A stretch of 6,279 bases of DNA from the NCBI GenBank assembly GCA_015487755.1, contig WFPG01000081.1, positions 1 through 6,279 of the forward strand, in the 5' to 3' direction. Source of the DNA: Acidobacteriota bacterium. Lineage in GTDB: Bacteria > Acidobacteriota > Holophagae > Thermotomaculales > Thermotomaculaceae. Shown here piece by piece: positions 1 through 6,117 of the stretch. The position numbers were made by a program, and so were the translations under genes. Every line of letters begins with the position of its first letter. Positions within the stretch are counted from its first letter, which is position 1. The notes below the pieces were generated by a model. The model was not told the DNA's origin, did no database searches, and was given only the letters and a program-made list of their open reading frames with translations.

Positions 1-449
1 GTTTTTTTGCTTATTGTCATTAATATGATTAAGTTATTATCATCAGGAATCTGCAATACTTTTTTTGCTTTTTCAGGGTTAAAGCCTGCCATTGCATGGG
101 TGGTAAGCCCTAATTCCTGAGCCCTGAGCATGAGAAATGCTACCGATAGCCCTGTATCAAAAAGGAAGTATTCTCTATCTCCCACCACACAGTCTAAATC
201 TTTCTTTGTGTAAACAGCAACAATGAGGGCAGAGTTTTTTGCCCACGAATTTCCTTCAGGCAGTGCGTCAAATAATTCCTTTAATTTTTCTTTGCTTTTA
301 ACAAAGACATATCTCCAAGGCTGGTTGTTATAACAGGAAGGGGCTAATGATGCAGCCTCTACAAGTTGTTGTATTGTGTCATCGGTTATTTCAACAGGCT
401 CTATTGAGCGGTATGACCTTCTTTCCTCAATTGCTTTTATAACATCCAT
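1..449 (-). CDS. Nitroreductase family protein, C-terminus beyond window
   Basis: FMN-dependent nitroreductase-like oxidoreductase; such enzymes are cytoplasmic, usually dimeric, and reduce nitro-aromatics, quinones or flavins with NAD(P)H. I translated 149 codons with no stop before the left edge, so the C-terminal part is missing. Family features visible: the N-terminal ERRSYRS segment (residues 9-15; R10, R11, S12 and R14 lie where FMN phosphate is usually bound), the APSCYNNQPWRYVFV segment (36-50, matching the common APSxxNxQPW motif), and a helix DTGLSVAFLMLRAQELGL (98-115) followed by AGF (121-123). The ATG at 449 is chosen because AAAGGGGG lies 4 bases upstream (454-461). A second in-frame ATG is not nearby; the ATG at 445 is in another frame. 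It is separated from the upstream S55 gene by 81 bases of heptamer repeat. Physiological substrate cannot be told from sequence. Family confident, function broad. Confidence 0.9.
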   Translation of the reverse strand, partial: MDVIKAIEERRSYRSIEPVEITDDTIQQLVEAASLAPSCYNNQPWRYVFVKSKEKLKELFDALPEGNSWAKNSALIVAVYTKKDLDCVVGDREYFLFDTGLSVAFLMLRAQELGLTTHAMAGFNPEKAKKVLQIPDDNNLIILMTISKK

Positions 450-481
450 AAAACCCCCTTTACGTTAAATAGTAAACCGTC

Positions 482-524
482 TTTTCACCATTCACCTTTT
501 CACTGTTCACTATTCACTGCTCAC
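482..524 (-). repeat. GTGA-type heptamer tandem array
   Basis: Read on the minus strand, six units begin with GTGA at positions 524, 517, 510, 503, 495 and 488: GTGAGCA, GTGAATA, GTGAACA, GTGAAAA (plus one extra G), GTGAATG, GTGAAAA. The pattern is GTGARNR with a 7-base period and one 8-base step. The stop codon region of the S55 gene, at 534-531, also reads GTGA, so the array starts essentially at that stop and fills more than half of the 81-base spacer before the nitroreductase. The word family differs from the RATKWKR arrays elsewhere in the window. Function unknown. Confidence 0.85.
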
Positions 525-530
525 TTCCCC

Positions 531-2213
531 TCACTCCACATTTATCGGCACGAGGTAGTAGCCTTTTATTACATAGGGCAAGGTGAGTATGTCAACAGAG
601 TAGTATTCTTTCCATTTGTTTGTTTTGGGAATGTAAGCCGACTGGGTTTTTATTGTGTCAACTATTGAGCCGGGTAAATCAGGCTGAACACTTTCCCCCA
701 TAAATACGGCTTTTGTCGTGCCTGCCAGAGACACATACACTTTGTTGTTCCTTAAAAACCTGTTTACAAGCCTTATAAAGCCGTCTAATGTTTCAATCCT
801 TCTTGCAAGCACCTTTGACTGCCTTTTCATTATGGTAAAGCCGTCTCCTAATTCAATGTAGTATTTTCCCGGCTTTATTGTTTTAGGCACTTTTATTATT
901 ACATTTTTGATAATTGTATCCCTCTGGAAGGGCTTTAAGTAAACCTGAAGGTGAACGGATTTGCCCCTTTTAACCTTTGTGGCCGAGGATTTTACCTTCA
1001 TTATCTGGGCAAACCTTATGTCTTCTACAAAGTTTAAGTCAACTGATATGCCTTCTATCCTTGCCTTAACATAGGGGTTTTGAATTACCGCACTTACCAA
1101 TGAGGCTATTTGAAAAACGGTTGTCTGGTAGTTAGCCCCTGTAATCAATGAGTTTAACACTATGTCGGGATAGCCTTTTACCTTTATTTTGCCCCTTAAA
1201 TTGTATGTTGAAAACCCCACCGTTTTCGTCGCATTCTGCAATACGCTTGAAAAAACAAGGTTTACCAAAAAGGGAGTTAAAAGAGGCTCTTCGGCAACCT
1301 CAATTGAGTACTCTTTTGTTTTGCTTTTAAGGTTTAATTTTATGTTTATAGGTATCATATAGGCTTTTTTGCCTTTAATCCCCAATATTGCGGCACTTCT
1401 GTCTTCTACAAGCGCACCCATCTCTTTTCCTATAATCCCTATTTTGTTTGAGGATTTGTAAGAGGGGTAAATTGCTAAAATTTTAGCGGAGTGAATGGGG
1501 ATTGACACATGGCCAAGTCCGAACATAGGGTGGCCGAAGGCAAGTATGTAGTTGTTTTTCACATAGGTTATTGTCCCTATGGCATATAGGTTTAAGTCTC
1601 CCCTTGTAAGGGCAACGGCAATAGGAGCCCCTTCTTTGGGTTTTTGATAAAAGGTAGAGTCAATACCCCCCGTTCCCGAAGAGGCAAAGGGAAGGGATTC
1701 AAACCCTGTCGCAAGGAAGTCGTTTGATGAGAAAAACTTTTTTAACCTTTCAGGCATAAAGTTTTCAGGTTTGGGGTTAATTATCTCTTCAATATCAGGC
1801 ACTTTTTCAAACATTATCTCTTTGGCTTTCCCGCTTGAGTATGTGTTTATTACATCAAGCATATCCTCAATAGGGGTAAGCCCGCCGATAGGCTCTTTAC
1901 CGAATTCCCAGCCGAATGAAACCGCGCCTGCAAGTTTCCCGTTGATATAAACAGGGCTTCCGCTCATACCTGCAATAATCCCCGCTTTGTTTACAATTGG
2001 GCCTTCGCACCTGATTAAAACCCTGTTTTCCCCGGGCATCATATTTTTTAACACCCCTAAAATTTCAACATTGAATTTTTCAATCTTTTCCCCTTTGTAA
2101 ACGGTTAGCCCGTAGCCTTTCATTCCCGGCTTCAAACTGTTTGAGTATATTAACTCCTGTGAATAAGACATTAAGGAAAAAACAATAAACATTAGTAAAA
2201 TCAACTTTTTCAC
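531..2213 (-). CDS. Secreted SpoIVB-like peptidase S55 domain protein
   Basis: 560-residue exported protein related to the S55 (SpoIVB) serine peptidase family. Residues 1-18 form a signal peptide (MKK, then a hydrophobic LILLMFIVFSLM core, cleavage likely near SYS-QE), so it should act outside the cytoplasm. Residues 25-118 contain GMKGYGLTVYKG, then AGMSGSPVYINGKLAGAVSFGW with S84 at the nucleophile position (compare GDSGGP), then KEPIGGLTPIEDML. Residues 195-295 contain RGDLNLYAIGTITYV and AFGHPMFG with H228, the likely catalytic histidine. Residues about 400-560 look beta-rich (KRGKSVHLQVYLKP; VPKTIKPGKYYIELGDG) and resemble the C-terminal part of acidobacterial relatives as I remember them. 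No PDZ domain is evident. The start is GTG at 2213, supported by AAAGGAG 7 bases upstream; the reading overlaps the lipid kinase stop (GTGA), implying coupling. There is no sporulation context. Proteolytic activity is inferred, and the substrate is unknown. Confidence 0.85.
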   Translation of the reverse strand: MKKLILLMFIVFSLMSYSQELIYSNSLKPGMKGYGLTVYKGEKIEKFNVEILGVLKNMMPGENRVLIRCEGPIVNKAGIIAGMSGSPVYINGKLAGAVSFGWEFGKEPIGGLTPIEDMLDVINTYSSGKAKEIMFEKVPDIEEIINPKPENFMPERLKKFFSSNDFLATGFESLPFASSGTGGIDSTFYQKPKEGAPIAVALTRGDLNLYAIGTITYVKNNYILAFGHPMFGLGHVSIPIHSAKILAIYPSYKSSNKIGIIGKEMGALVEDRSAAILGIKGKKAYMIPINIKLNLKSKTKEYSIEVAEEPLLTPFLVNLVFSSVLQNATKTVGFSTYNLRGKIKVKGYPDIVLNSLITGANYQTTVFQIASLVSAVIQNPYVKARIEGISVDLNFVEDIRFAQIMKVKSSATKVKRGKSVHLQVYLKPFQRDTIIKNVIIKVPKTIKPGKYYIELGDGFTIMKRQSKVLARRIETLDGFIRLVNRFLRNNKVYVSLAGTTKAVFMGESVQPDLPGSIVDTIKTQSAYIPKTNKWKEYYSVDILTLPYVIKGYYLVPINVE

Positions 2214-3115
2214 TTTTTATCTCCTTTCAGAGAGTATGCTATTTTTATCTTTTTATGAAGGATTGAAACCTTTGAAACATCGGATAAACTTAAATACAAG
2301 CCGTCCGTGTGGCAATCAACTGTTTTGTCAAAGAAGTCAACCTCAATCTCTTTTCCTTTGTAGAACTTAAACTCTTCCCTTTTTATGTGGGTTTCCTTTT
2401 TCACGGAATGAAAAAGAGGAAGCCTTTTTAAAACATTTACATCTTCCACAATCAATATGTTGAAATAACCGTCGTCTATGCTTGCACCGGGCGTAATTTT
2501 AATCCCCCTTCCGTAGTATTCACCGTTTGAAATCACTAAAAGAAGCAGGTTGCCGTTAACCTTTAATTTGCCGTCAATCCTCACCTTTGCCTTAAAGCCT
2601 CTGTAAAATAAAATCTTTCTTAAAGCGGCTTTTGTGTACGGGTCTTTTGTCCCCCTTAACTTTTCCGCCAATTTTGTAACCGCCCCGTCAAAACCTATCC
2701 CGCAATTATTGACGAAAAATCTATCATTTATTTTGCCGCAATCAACACTTTTTATTATGTATTTTTCTTGAAGGAATACATCAAGGAGTTTTTCCGGCTC
2801 AAAGTTAAGTTTTATAGACCTTACAAAATCGTTGCCTATGCCAAGGGGGAGTACAAATATGTGGGCATCTTTGTTGCTTTCAACCAGTGCATTTACGCTT
2901 TCGTTTATTGTGCCGTCTCCCCCGCAAACAAGTATCTTTTTTATCCCTTTGTTTAGAAAAAATTTTGTAATATCAGTTCCGTCCCCTGCCTTTTTTGTTT
3001 CAACCCAGATAAATTTTTTATCGCTTTTTAATAGCTTTTCTTTTAAGTGAGTTCTAAAATTTCTTGCCCTTCCCCCACCAGAAAAAGGGTTAAACAAAAC
3101 TCCAAAATCCATCAT
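2210..3115 (-). CDS. YegS/DgkB-family lipid kinase (diacylglycerol kinase catalytic domain)
   Basis: 301-residue cytoplasmic or membrane-peripheral kinase that should transfer the ATP gamma-phosphate to a lipid hydroxyl, probably diacylglycerol or a similar lipid, feeding phospholipid recycling. Motifs in order: NPFSGGGRA (9-17, nucleotide-binding loop), VCGGDGTINE (63-72, the signature GGDGTxNE), LPLGIGNDF (89-97; usual form LGTGNDF, here Thr is Ile), VDCGKINDRFFVNNCGIGFDG (124-144), YYGRGIKITPGASIDDGYFNI (200-220), and DCHTDGLYL (267-275). The last is the place where relatives usually carry DGE; here it is DGL. Length about 300 is normal. The ATG at 3115 is followed at once by another ATG at 3112; both lie in the heptamer array, and no good Shine-Dalgarno is visible, only weak GGATGATGG-like sequence. 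It overlaps the S55 gene by 4 bases and sits 89 bases after argS. Family is sure, lipid substrate not. Confidence 0.9.
   Translation of the reverse strand: MMDFGVLFNPFSGGGRARNFRTHLKEKLLKSDKKFIWVETKKAGDGTDITKFFLNKGIKKILVCGGDGTINESVNALVESNKDAHIFVLPLGIGNDFVRSIKLNFEPEKLLDVFLQEKYIIKSVDCGKINDRFFVNNCGIGFDGAVTKLAEKLRGTKDPYTKAALRKILFYRGFKAKVRIDGKLKVNGNLLLLVISNGEYYGRGIKITPGASIDDGYFNILIVEDVNVLKRLPLFHSVKKETHIKREEFKFYKGKEIEVDFFDKTVDCHTDGLYLSLSDVSKVSILHKKIKIAYSLKGDKK
2221..2227 (-). promoter_or_regulatory. Shine-Dalgarno fixing the GTG start of the S55 gene
   Basis: The minus strand reads AAAGGAG, followed by 7 bases and then GTG at 2213. It lies inside the 3' end of the lipid kinase gene. It supports the GTG start over the in-frame ATG seven codons later, which would cut off the positively charged n-region of the signal peptide. 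Confidence 0.75.
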
Positions 3116-3200
3116 CCATCATCCAAAATCTCTCATCCAAAATCCCTAATTCAAAATCCCTAATTCAAAATCCAAAATCTCTAATCTCTAATTCCTAATC
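3103..3200 (-). repeat. RATKWKR heptamer tandem array, 14 units
   Basis: On the minus strand, reading down from 3200, fourteen consecutive 7-base words follow each other without a slip: GATTAGG, AATTAGA, GATTAGA, GATTTTG, GATTTTG, AATTAGG, GATTTTG, AATTAGG, GATTTTG, GATGAGA, GATTTTG, GATGATG, GATGATG, GATTTTG. All fit RATKWKR. The array starts 4 bases after the argS stop and runs into the lipid kinase gene: the last two words supply ATG ATG GAT TTT, its first codons. It fills nearly all of the 89-base spacer. Heptameric short tandem repeats (STRR) are known from cyanobacteria; whether this belongs to a comparable class is inference. Confidence 0.9.
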
Positions 3201-3204
3201 TAAA

Positions 3205-4923
3205 CTACATCCTGTCGGGAAGCCTCATTCCTAAAATATCTGCTCCCGCTTTCAGGGTATTCATTGTTAATTTTACAAGCATTTTTCTAAAAGAGGAAAT
3301 CCCTTTGTCTTCCCCAACAACCCTGCAATTGTGGTAGAAGGTAGTAAATGACTTTGTTAAATCAAGCAGGTAATTAGCGATAAAATGGCTCTTCCTGTTA
3401 TTGTACGCCGAAAGCATAATATCTTTAAATTCAAACAGTTTTTTTATCAATGCGATTTCGCTTTCATGGGTTGCAGTGTATTTCCCGCTTTCTTCAATCC
3501 CTTCCGCCTTTCTAAAAATCCCTTTGCACCTGACGAAAGAGTAAGAGATGTACGGCCCTGATTCCCCTTCAAAGTTTAAAACCTCGTCCCATGAGAATTG
3601 AACATCCTTTATTCTGTCGTTTTTTAAATCGTTGAAGATAATTGCCCCCGTGCCTAAAATCTCGGAAACATTTTCCCTTTCCTCTTCCGTTAAATCAGGG
3701 TTTTTCTCGTTCATAATCTCTTTTATTCTGTTTACAGCCTCGTCCAAAACCTCTTCAAGAAGGATAACCCTTCCCTTTCTCGTTGACATTTTGCCGTCTT
3801 TAAACCTGTACAACCCGAAGTCTATGTGCTCCATATCCTTTGCCCATTCAAACCCTGCAAGTTCAAGCACCTTGAAAAACTGTTTAAAGTGAAGTTTCTG
3901 CTCGGAGCCTACCACATAGAACATTCTGTCAAAGTCAAATGTTTCTTTTCTGTAAATTGCGGCGGCAATATCCCTTGTTGCGTAAAGGGTTGCACCGTCA
4001 GACTTTTTAATTAAGCACGGCGGCATATTGTAATCGTCAAGTTTAACCACAAGGGCATTTTCGCTTTCTTCAAGAAGTCCCTTTTCTTCAAGGATTTTTA
4101 CAACCCTGTCAATCTTATCCGAATAAAATGCCTCGCCTAAAACTTTATCAAAGTGAACATTTAGCCTTTTATATGTTTTTTCAAACTCTTTCAAGGACAA
4201 AGTTCTGAATTTTTCCCACAGTTTTCTCTCTTCCTCACTTCCCTTTTCAAGGTTTAAGAAAGCCTCTCTCGCTTTGTCTTCCAATGAGGGGTTTTCTTCA
4301 GCCTCTTTGTGAAACCTGACATAGAGGGAAAGCATGTACTTTACAGGGTCTTTTTCAAGTTCTTCCTCATTGCCCCAGAGTTTGAAGGCAACTATAAGTT
4401 TGCCGAATTGAGTTCCCCAGTCCCCTATGTGGTTTATACCTATTACATTTGCCCCAAGCGATTTAAGCAGGTTTCTTAAAAAATTCCCAATTACCGTGCT
4501 TCTTAAATGCCCTATACTGAAAGGCTTTGCTATATTCGGGGAAGAAAACTCAACAACAAAGGTTTTGCCCTTTAAAACATCGCTTTTGTAAAAATCTTCC
4601 CCTTTTTCCTCAAACTCTTTTACAAGTTTTTCAAACATCCATTGGGGGGAAATGTGAAAGTTTACATAACCGTTTATAACTTCAATCTTTTCTATCTCTT
4701 TTAAAGGGTTTGCCTCAAAAAAGCCTTTAACCTGTTCGGCTATCTCAACAGGCGGCTTTCTAAAATCCTTTGCATACCTGAAAACGGGAAATGCAATATC
4801 CCCAAACTCTAACTTTTCAGGCTTTTTAAACATAAAGAGTATATCTTCCTTCTTTGCGTCAATATTATTTTGTTTAAGAAAGTCAATTATTGAATTCGCA
4901 ATTTTATCTTTCAATCCAATCAT
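3205..4923 (-). CDS. argS: Arginyl-tRNA synthetase
   Basis: 572-residue class I aminoacyl-tRNA synthetase that charges tRNA-Arg with arginine in the cytoplasm. Residues 1 to about 90 are the ArgRS-specific N-terminal domain that contacts the tRNA elbow (EFGDIAFPVFRYAK, GYVNFHIS). The Rossmann catalytic domain follows: EFSSPNIAKPFSIGHLRST (125-143), where FSIGH stands in place of the classical HIGH; NHIGDWGTQFGKL (164-176); SDGATLYATRDIAA (308-321); YVVGSEQKLHFKQFF (336-350); and KMSTRKG (378-384), the KMSKS-loop equivalent. From GPYISYSFVR (456-465) to the end is the DALR-type anticodon-binding domain, closing with LPDRM, like the usual PERM end of ArgRS. The ATG at 4923 has AAGGAGG 4 bases upstream (4928-4934) and overlaps the phosphatase stop (ATGA). 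The gene is intact and full length. Very secure. Confidence 0.98.
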   Translation of the reverse strand: MIGLKDKIANSIIDFLKQNNIDAKKEDILFMFKKPEKLEFGDIAFPVFRYAKDFRKPPVEIAEQVKGFFEANPLKEIEKIEVINGYVNFHISPQWMFEKLVKEFEEKGEDFYKSDVLKGKTFVVEFSSPNIAKPFSIGHLRSTVIGNFLRNLLKSLGANVIGINHIGDWGTQFGKLIVAFKLWGNEEELEKDPVKYMLSLYVRFHKEAEENPSLEDKAREAFLNLEKGSEEERKLWEKFRTLSLKEFEKTYKRLNVHFDKVLGEAFYSDKIDRVVKILEEKGLLEESENALVVKLDDYNMPPCLIKKSDGATLYATRDIAAAIYRKETFDFDRMFYVVGSEQKLHFKQFFKVLELAGFEWAKDMEHIDFGLYRFKDGKMSTRKGRVILLEEVLDEAVNRIKEIMNEKNPDLTEEERENVSEILGTGAIIFNDLKNDRIKDVQFSWDEVLNFEGESGPYISYSFVRCKGIFRKAEGIEESGKYTATHESEIALIKKLFEFKDIMLSAYNNRKSHFIANYLLDLTKSFTTFYHNCRVVGEDKGISSFRKMLVKLTMNTLKAGADILGMRLPDRM

Positions 4924-5537
4924 TTTTCCTCCTTCAGGTGTGCGGTATAGTTTAGCATAATCAACCTTGGCGGGAATTTATCGCTTATTTCAAAAAGGTT
5001 AATACAGCCGTTTGACTGCTCAAACCTGAAAGCCCTGTTTATGGGTATGCCTAAAAGGTGGCATATAACAGCCCTGTTTACCCCGCCGTGGCCGAACAAA
5101 ACAATTGTTTTATCCATTTCAGGCTCTTTTATCAATTTAAAAACAGTTTCTTCAATTCTATTGTAAACATCCAAAAGTGATTCCCCTTCAGGCGCTTTAA
5201 AGTTTGCGTCCAGAAGCCACTTTCTCAAATCTTCTTTCTCGTTTTCCACAAGGTAAAACCAGTTTTTCCCTTCCCACTTTCCGCAATCAACCTCGTAAAA
5301 GTTTTCAAGTATCTGAATTTTCAAGCCCTTTCTTTCAGCCAACGGTGTTGCGGTTTTAATAACCCTGTTTAAAGGGGAAGAGTAAATCTCGTCAACATCT
5401 ATGTTTTCAAAGTAATCGGCAATCAATTCAGCCTGCTTTAAACCCTGCTCGTTTAAGCCGTTATCGGTTACACCCTGAAAGATATGTTCTTTGTTGAATT
5501 GTGTCTGTGCGTGGCGAATAAGGTACAGTTGTATCAA
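4920..5537 (-). CDS. Histidine phosphatase family protein (phosphoglycerate mutase-like)
   Basis: 205-residue cytoplasmic enzyme of the histidine phosphatase superfamily, which works through a phosphohistidine intermediate. The catalytic set is complete: LIRHAQT (6-12) with R8 and the nucleophile H9, SSPLNRVIKTA (53-63) with R58, the acid E82 in YEVDCGKWEG (81-90), and FGHGG (148-152) with H150. The length near 200 fits the small cofactor-dependent phosphatase branch that includes alpha-ribazole phosphatase (CobC), phosphoserine phosphatases of the PspA type and broad-specificity phosphatases, more than true glycolytic mutase. No cobalamin genes lie nearby to favour CobC. The start is TTG at 5537, overlapping the cutA stop as TTGA; GAGGA at 5547-5551 is a plausible Shine-Dalgarno, and the conserved IQLYLIRHA strand needs this start, since no in-frame ATG precedes the RHA motif. 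It overlaps argS by 4 bases. Superfamily certain, substrate unknown. Confidence 0.9.
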   Translation of the reverse strand: MIQLYLIRHAQTQFNKEHIFQGVTDNGLNEQGLKQAELIADYFENIDVDEIYSSPLNRVIKTATPLAERKGLKIQILENFYEVDCGKWEGKNWFYLVENEKEDLRKWLLDANFKAPEGESLLDVYNRIEETVFKLIKEPEMDKTIVLFGHGGVNRAVICHLLGIPINRAFRFEQSNGCINLFEISDKFPPRLIMLNYTAHLKEEK

Positions 5538-5863
5538 AGGACTGATTCCTCAATCCATTTTAAAAAATTTCTGCTTCCCTTTTCCATAGGGAATGAGAGG
5601 ATTTCGGGGATTTCATAGTTGTGAAGTTCGGTAATTGTCTTTTCAATCTCGTTGTAATTGCTCTGGGTGGATTTTATTATAAGTAAATACTCTTCGTCGT
5701 CCCAGACTTTTCCTTTAAACCTGTAAATTGAGCGAATTGAGGGAATAATATTTACGCAGGCGGCAACTTTTTTGTTAACAAGTGCGTCTGCAATAACGAC
5801 AGCCTGTTCTTCCGAACCTACCGTTGTCATAACCATTATAAACTTTTTCTTTTTGCCTGCCAT
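5534..5863 (-). CDS. cutA: Divalent-cation tolerance protein CutA
   Basis: 109-residue CutA1-family protein. Family members form very stable trimers with a ferredoxin-like fold related to PII; they are linked to copper and other divalent-metal tolerance, though the biochemical role is not settled. Visible family features: MTTVGSEEQAVVIADALVNKKVAACVNI (12-39) with C36, a recurrent metal-ligand candidate; SIRSIYRFKGKV (42-53; many relatives have SIYxWxGK); EEYLLIIKS (57-65); LHNYEIPEI (80-88; usual form HPYExPEI, here Pro is Asn); and the C-terminal GSRNFLKWI (96-104). The length is typical. The ATG at 5863 has GGAGGG just upstream (5867-5872) and follows a good promoter. No signal peptide is present, so it is cytoplasmic; the lysine-rich start (MAGKKKK) is a soluble extension. 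It is probably the first gene of the operon and overlaps the phosphatase gene by 4 bases. Confidence 0.95.
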   Translation of the reverse strand: MAGKKKKFIMVMTTVGSEEQAVVIADALVNKKVAACVNIIPSIRSIYRFKGKVWDDEEYLLIIKSTQSNYNEIEKTITELHNYEIPEILSFPMEKGSRNFLKWIEESVL

Positions 5864-5881
5864 ACGCCCTCCATCCAGATT

Positions 5882-5910
5882 ATTTTATTGAGAAAGTTAC
5901 AATTAGTCAA
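5882..5910 (-). promoter_or_regulatory. Sigma70-type promoter for the cutA operon
   Basis: On the minus strand the -35 box is TTGACT (5905-5910) and the -10 box TAAAAT (5882-5887), separated by exactly 17 bases. Each box matches the consensus at five of six positions. Transcription would start near 5875, giving a leader of roughly a dozen bases that already contains the cutA Shine-Dalgarno GGAGGG. The promoter lies between cutA and the heptamer array beginning at 5932, so that array would be upstream of the transcript. Inferred from sequence alone. Confidence 0.65.
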
Positions 5911-5931
5911 TAGAAAAAGAAAGGGACATCA

Positions 5932-6043
5932 AATTAGAAATGAGGAATTAGAAATTTTGAATGAGGGATTTTGAATTGAGGAAGGTTTTCTTTTGATTGG
6001 AGATGATGGATTAGAAATGAGAGATTTTGAATTGAGGAAAGTA
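5932..6043 (+). repeat. Degenerate RATKWKR heptamer array, inverted relative to 3103-3200
   Basis: On the plus strand, sixteen 7-base words in one register: AATTAGA, AATGAGG, AATTAGA, AATTTTG, AATGAGG, GATTTTG, AATTGAG, GAAGGTT, TTCTTTT, GATTGGA, GATGATG, GATTAGA, AATGAGA, GATTTTG, AATTGAG, GAAAGTA. Ten fit RATKWKR exactly. GATTTTG, AATTAGA, GATTAGA and GATGATG also occur in the array between argS and the lipid kinase, but there on the minus strand. Two longer blocks starting at 5967 and 6023 begin with the same 16 bases (GATTTTGAATTGAGGA), 56 bases (8 x 7) apart. The array is more eroded than the 3103-3200 one. Confidence 0.85.
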
Positions 6044-6069
6044 ACTTTTTGATTTAAAAGGAGTTTTCC
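6041..6069 (+). repeat. 29-bp direct repeat, copy A
   Basis: Begins GTAACTTTTTGATTTAAAAG and continues GAGTTTTCC. It matches copy B at 6118-6146 in 26 of 29 positions. Its left end overlaps the last unit of the heptamer array. A partial third relative (GAAGGTTTTCTTTTGATT) sits at 5981-5998 inside the array. Confidence 0.8.
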
Positions 6070-6075
6070 ACATTT

Positions 6076-6103
6076 AATCCAGAATCAAGAATCTAAAATT
6101 CAG
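6076..6103 (+). repeat. Four AATCNAG-like heptamers
   Basis: AATCCAG, AATCAAG, AATCTAA and AATTCAG follow each other with a 7-base period between the two 29-bp repeats. A further AATCAAG-AATTCAT pair occurs at 6153-6166, in the same register. The register differs from that of the 5932-6043 array, so at least one insertion or deletion separates them. Confidence 0.6.
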
Positions 6104-6117
6104 CATTTTTTCGTGAG

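Noticed and set aside
469..497. Promoter for the nitroreductase in the GTGA array
   Set aside because: TACTAT (469-474, minus strand) could be a -10 box, but nothing resembling TTGACA lies 16-18 bases upstream; the sequence there is plain heptamer repeat.
1148..1330. Plus-strand open frame inside the S55 gene
   Set aside because: It lies antisense to a well-supported gene, has no family resemblance or ribosome-binding site I can see, and similar open frames antisense to the kinase (2768-3050) and argS (3632-4014) are equally featureless.
531..2213. Sporulation role for the SpoIVB-like gene
   Set aside because: The motif order differs from SpoIVB, no PDZ domain is seen, and no sporulation gene is nearby; related secreted proteins occur in non-sporulating bacteria.
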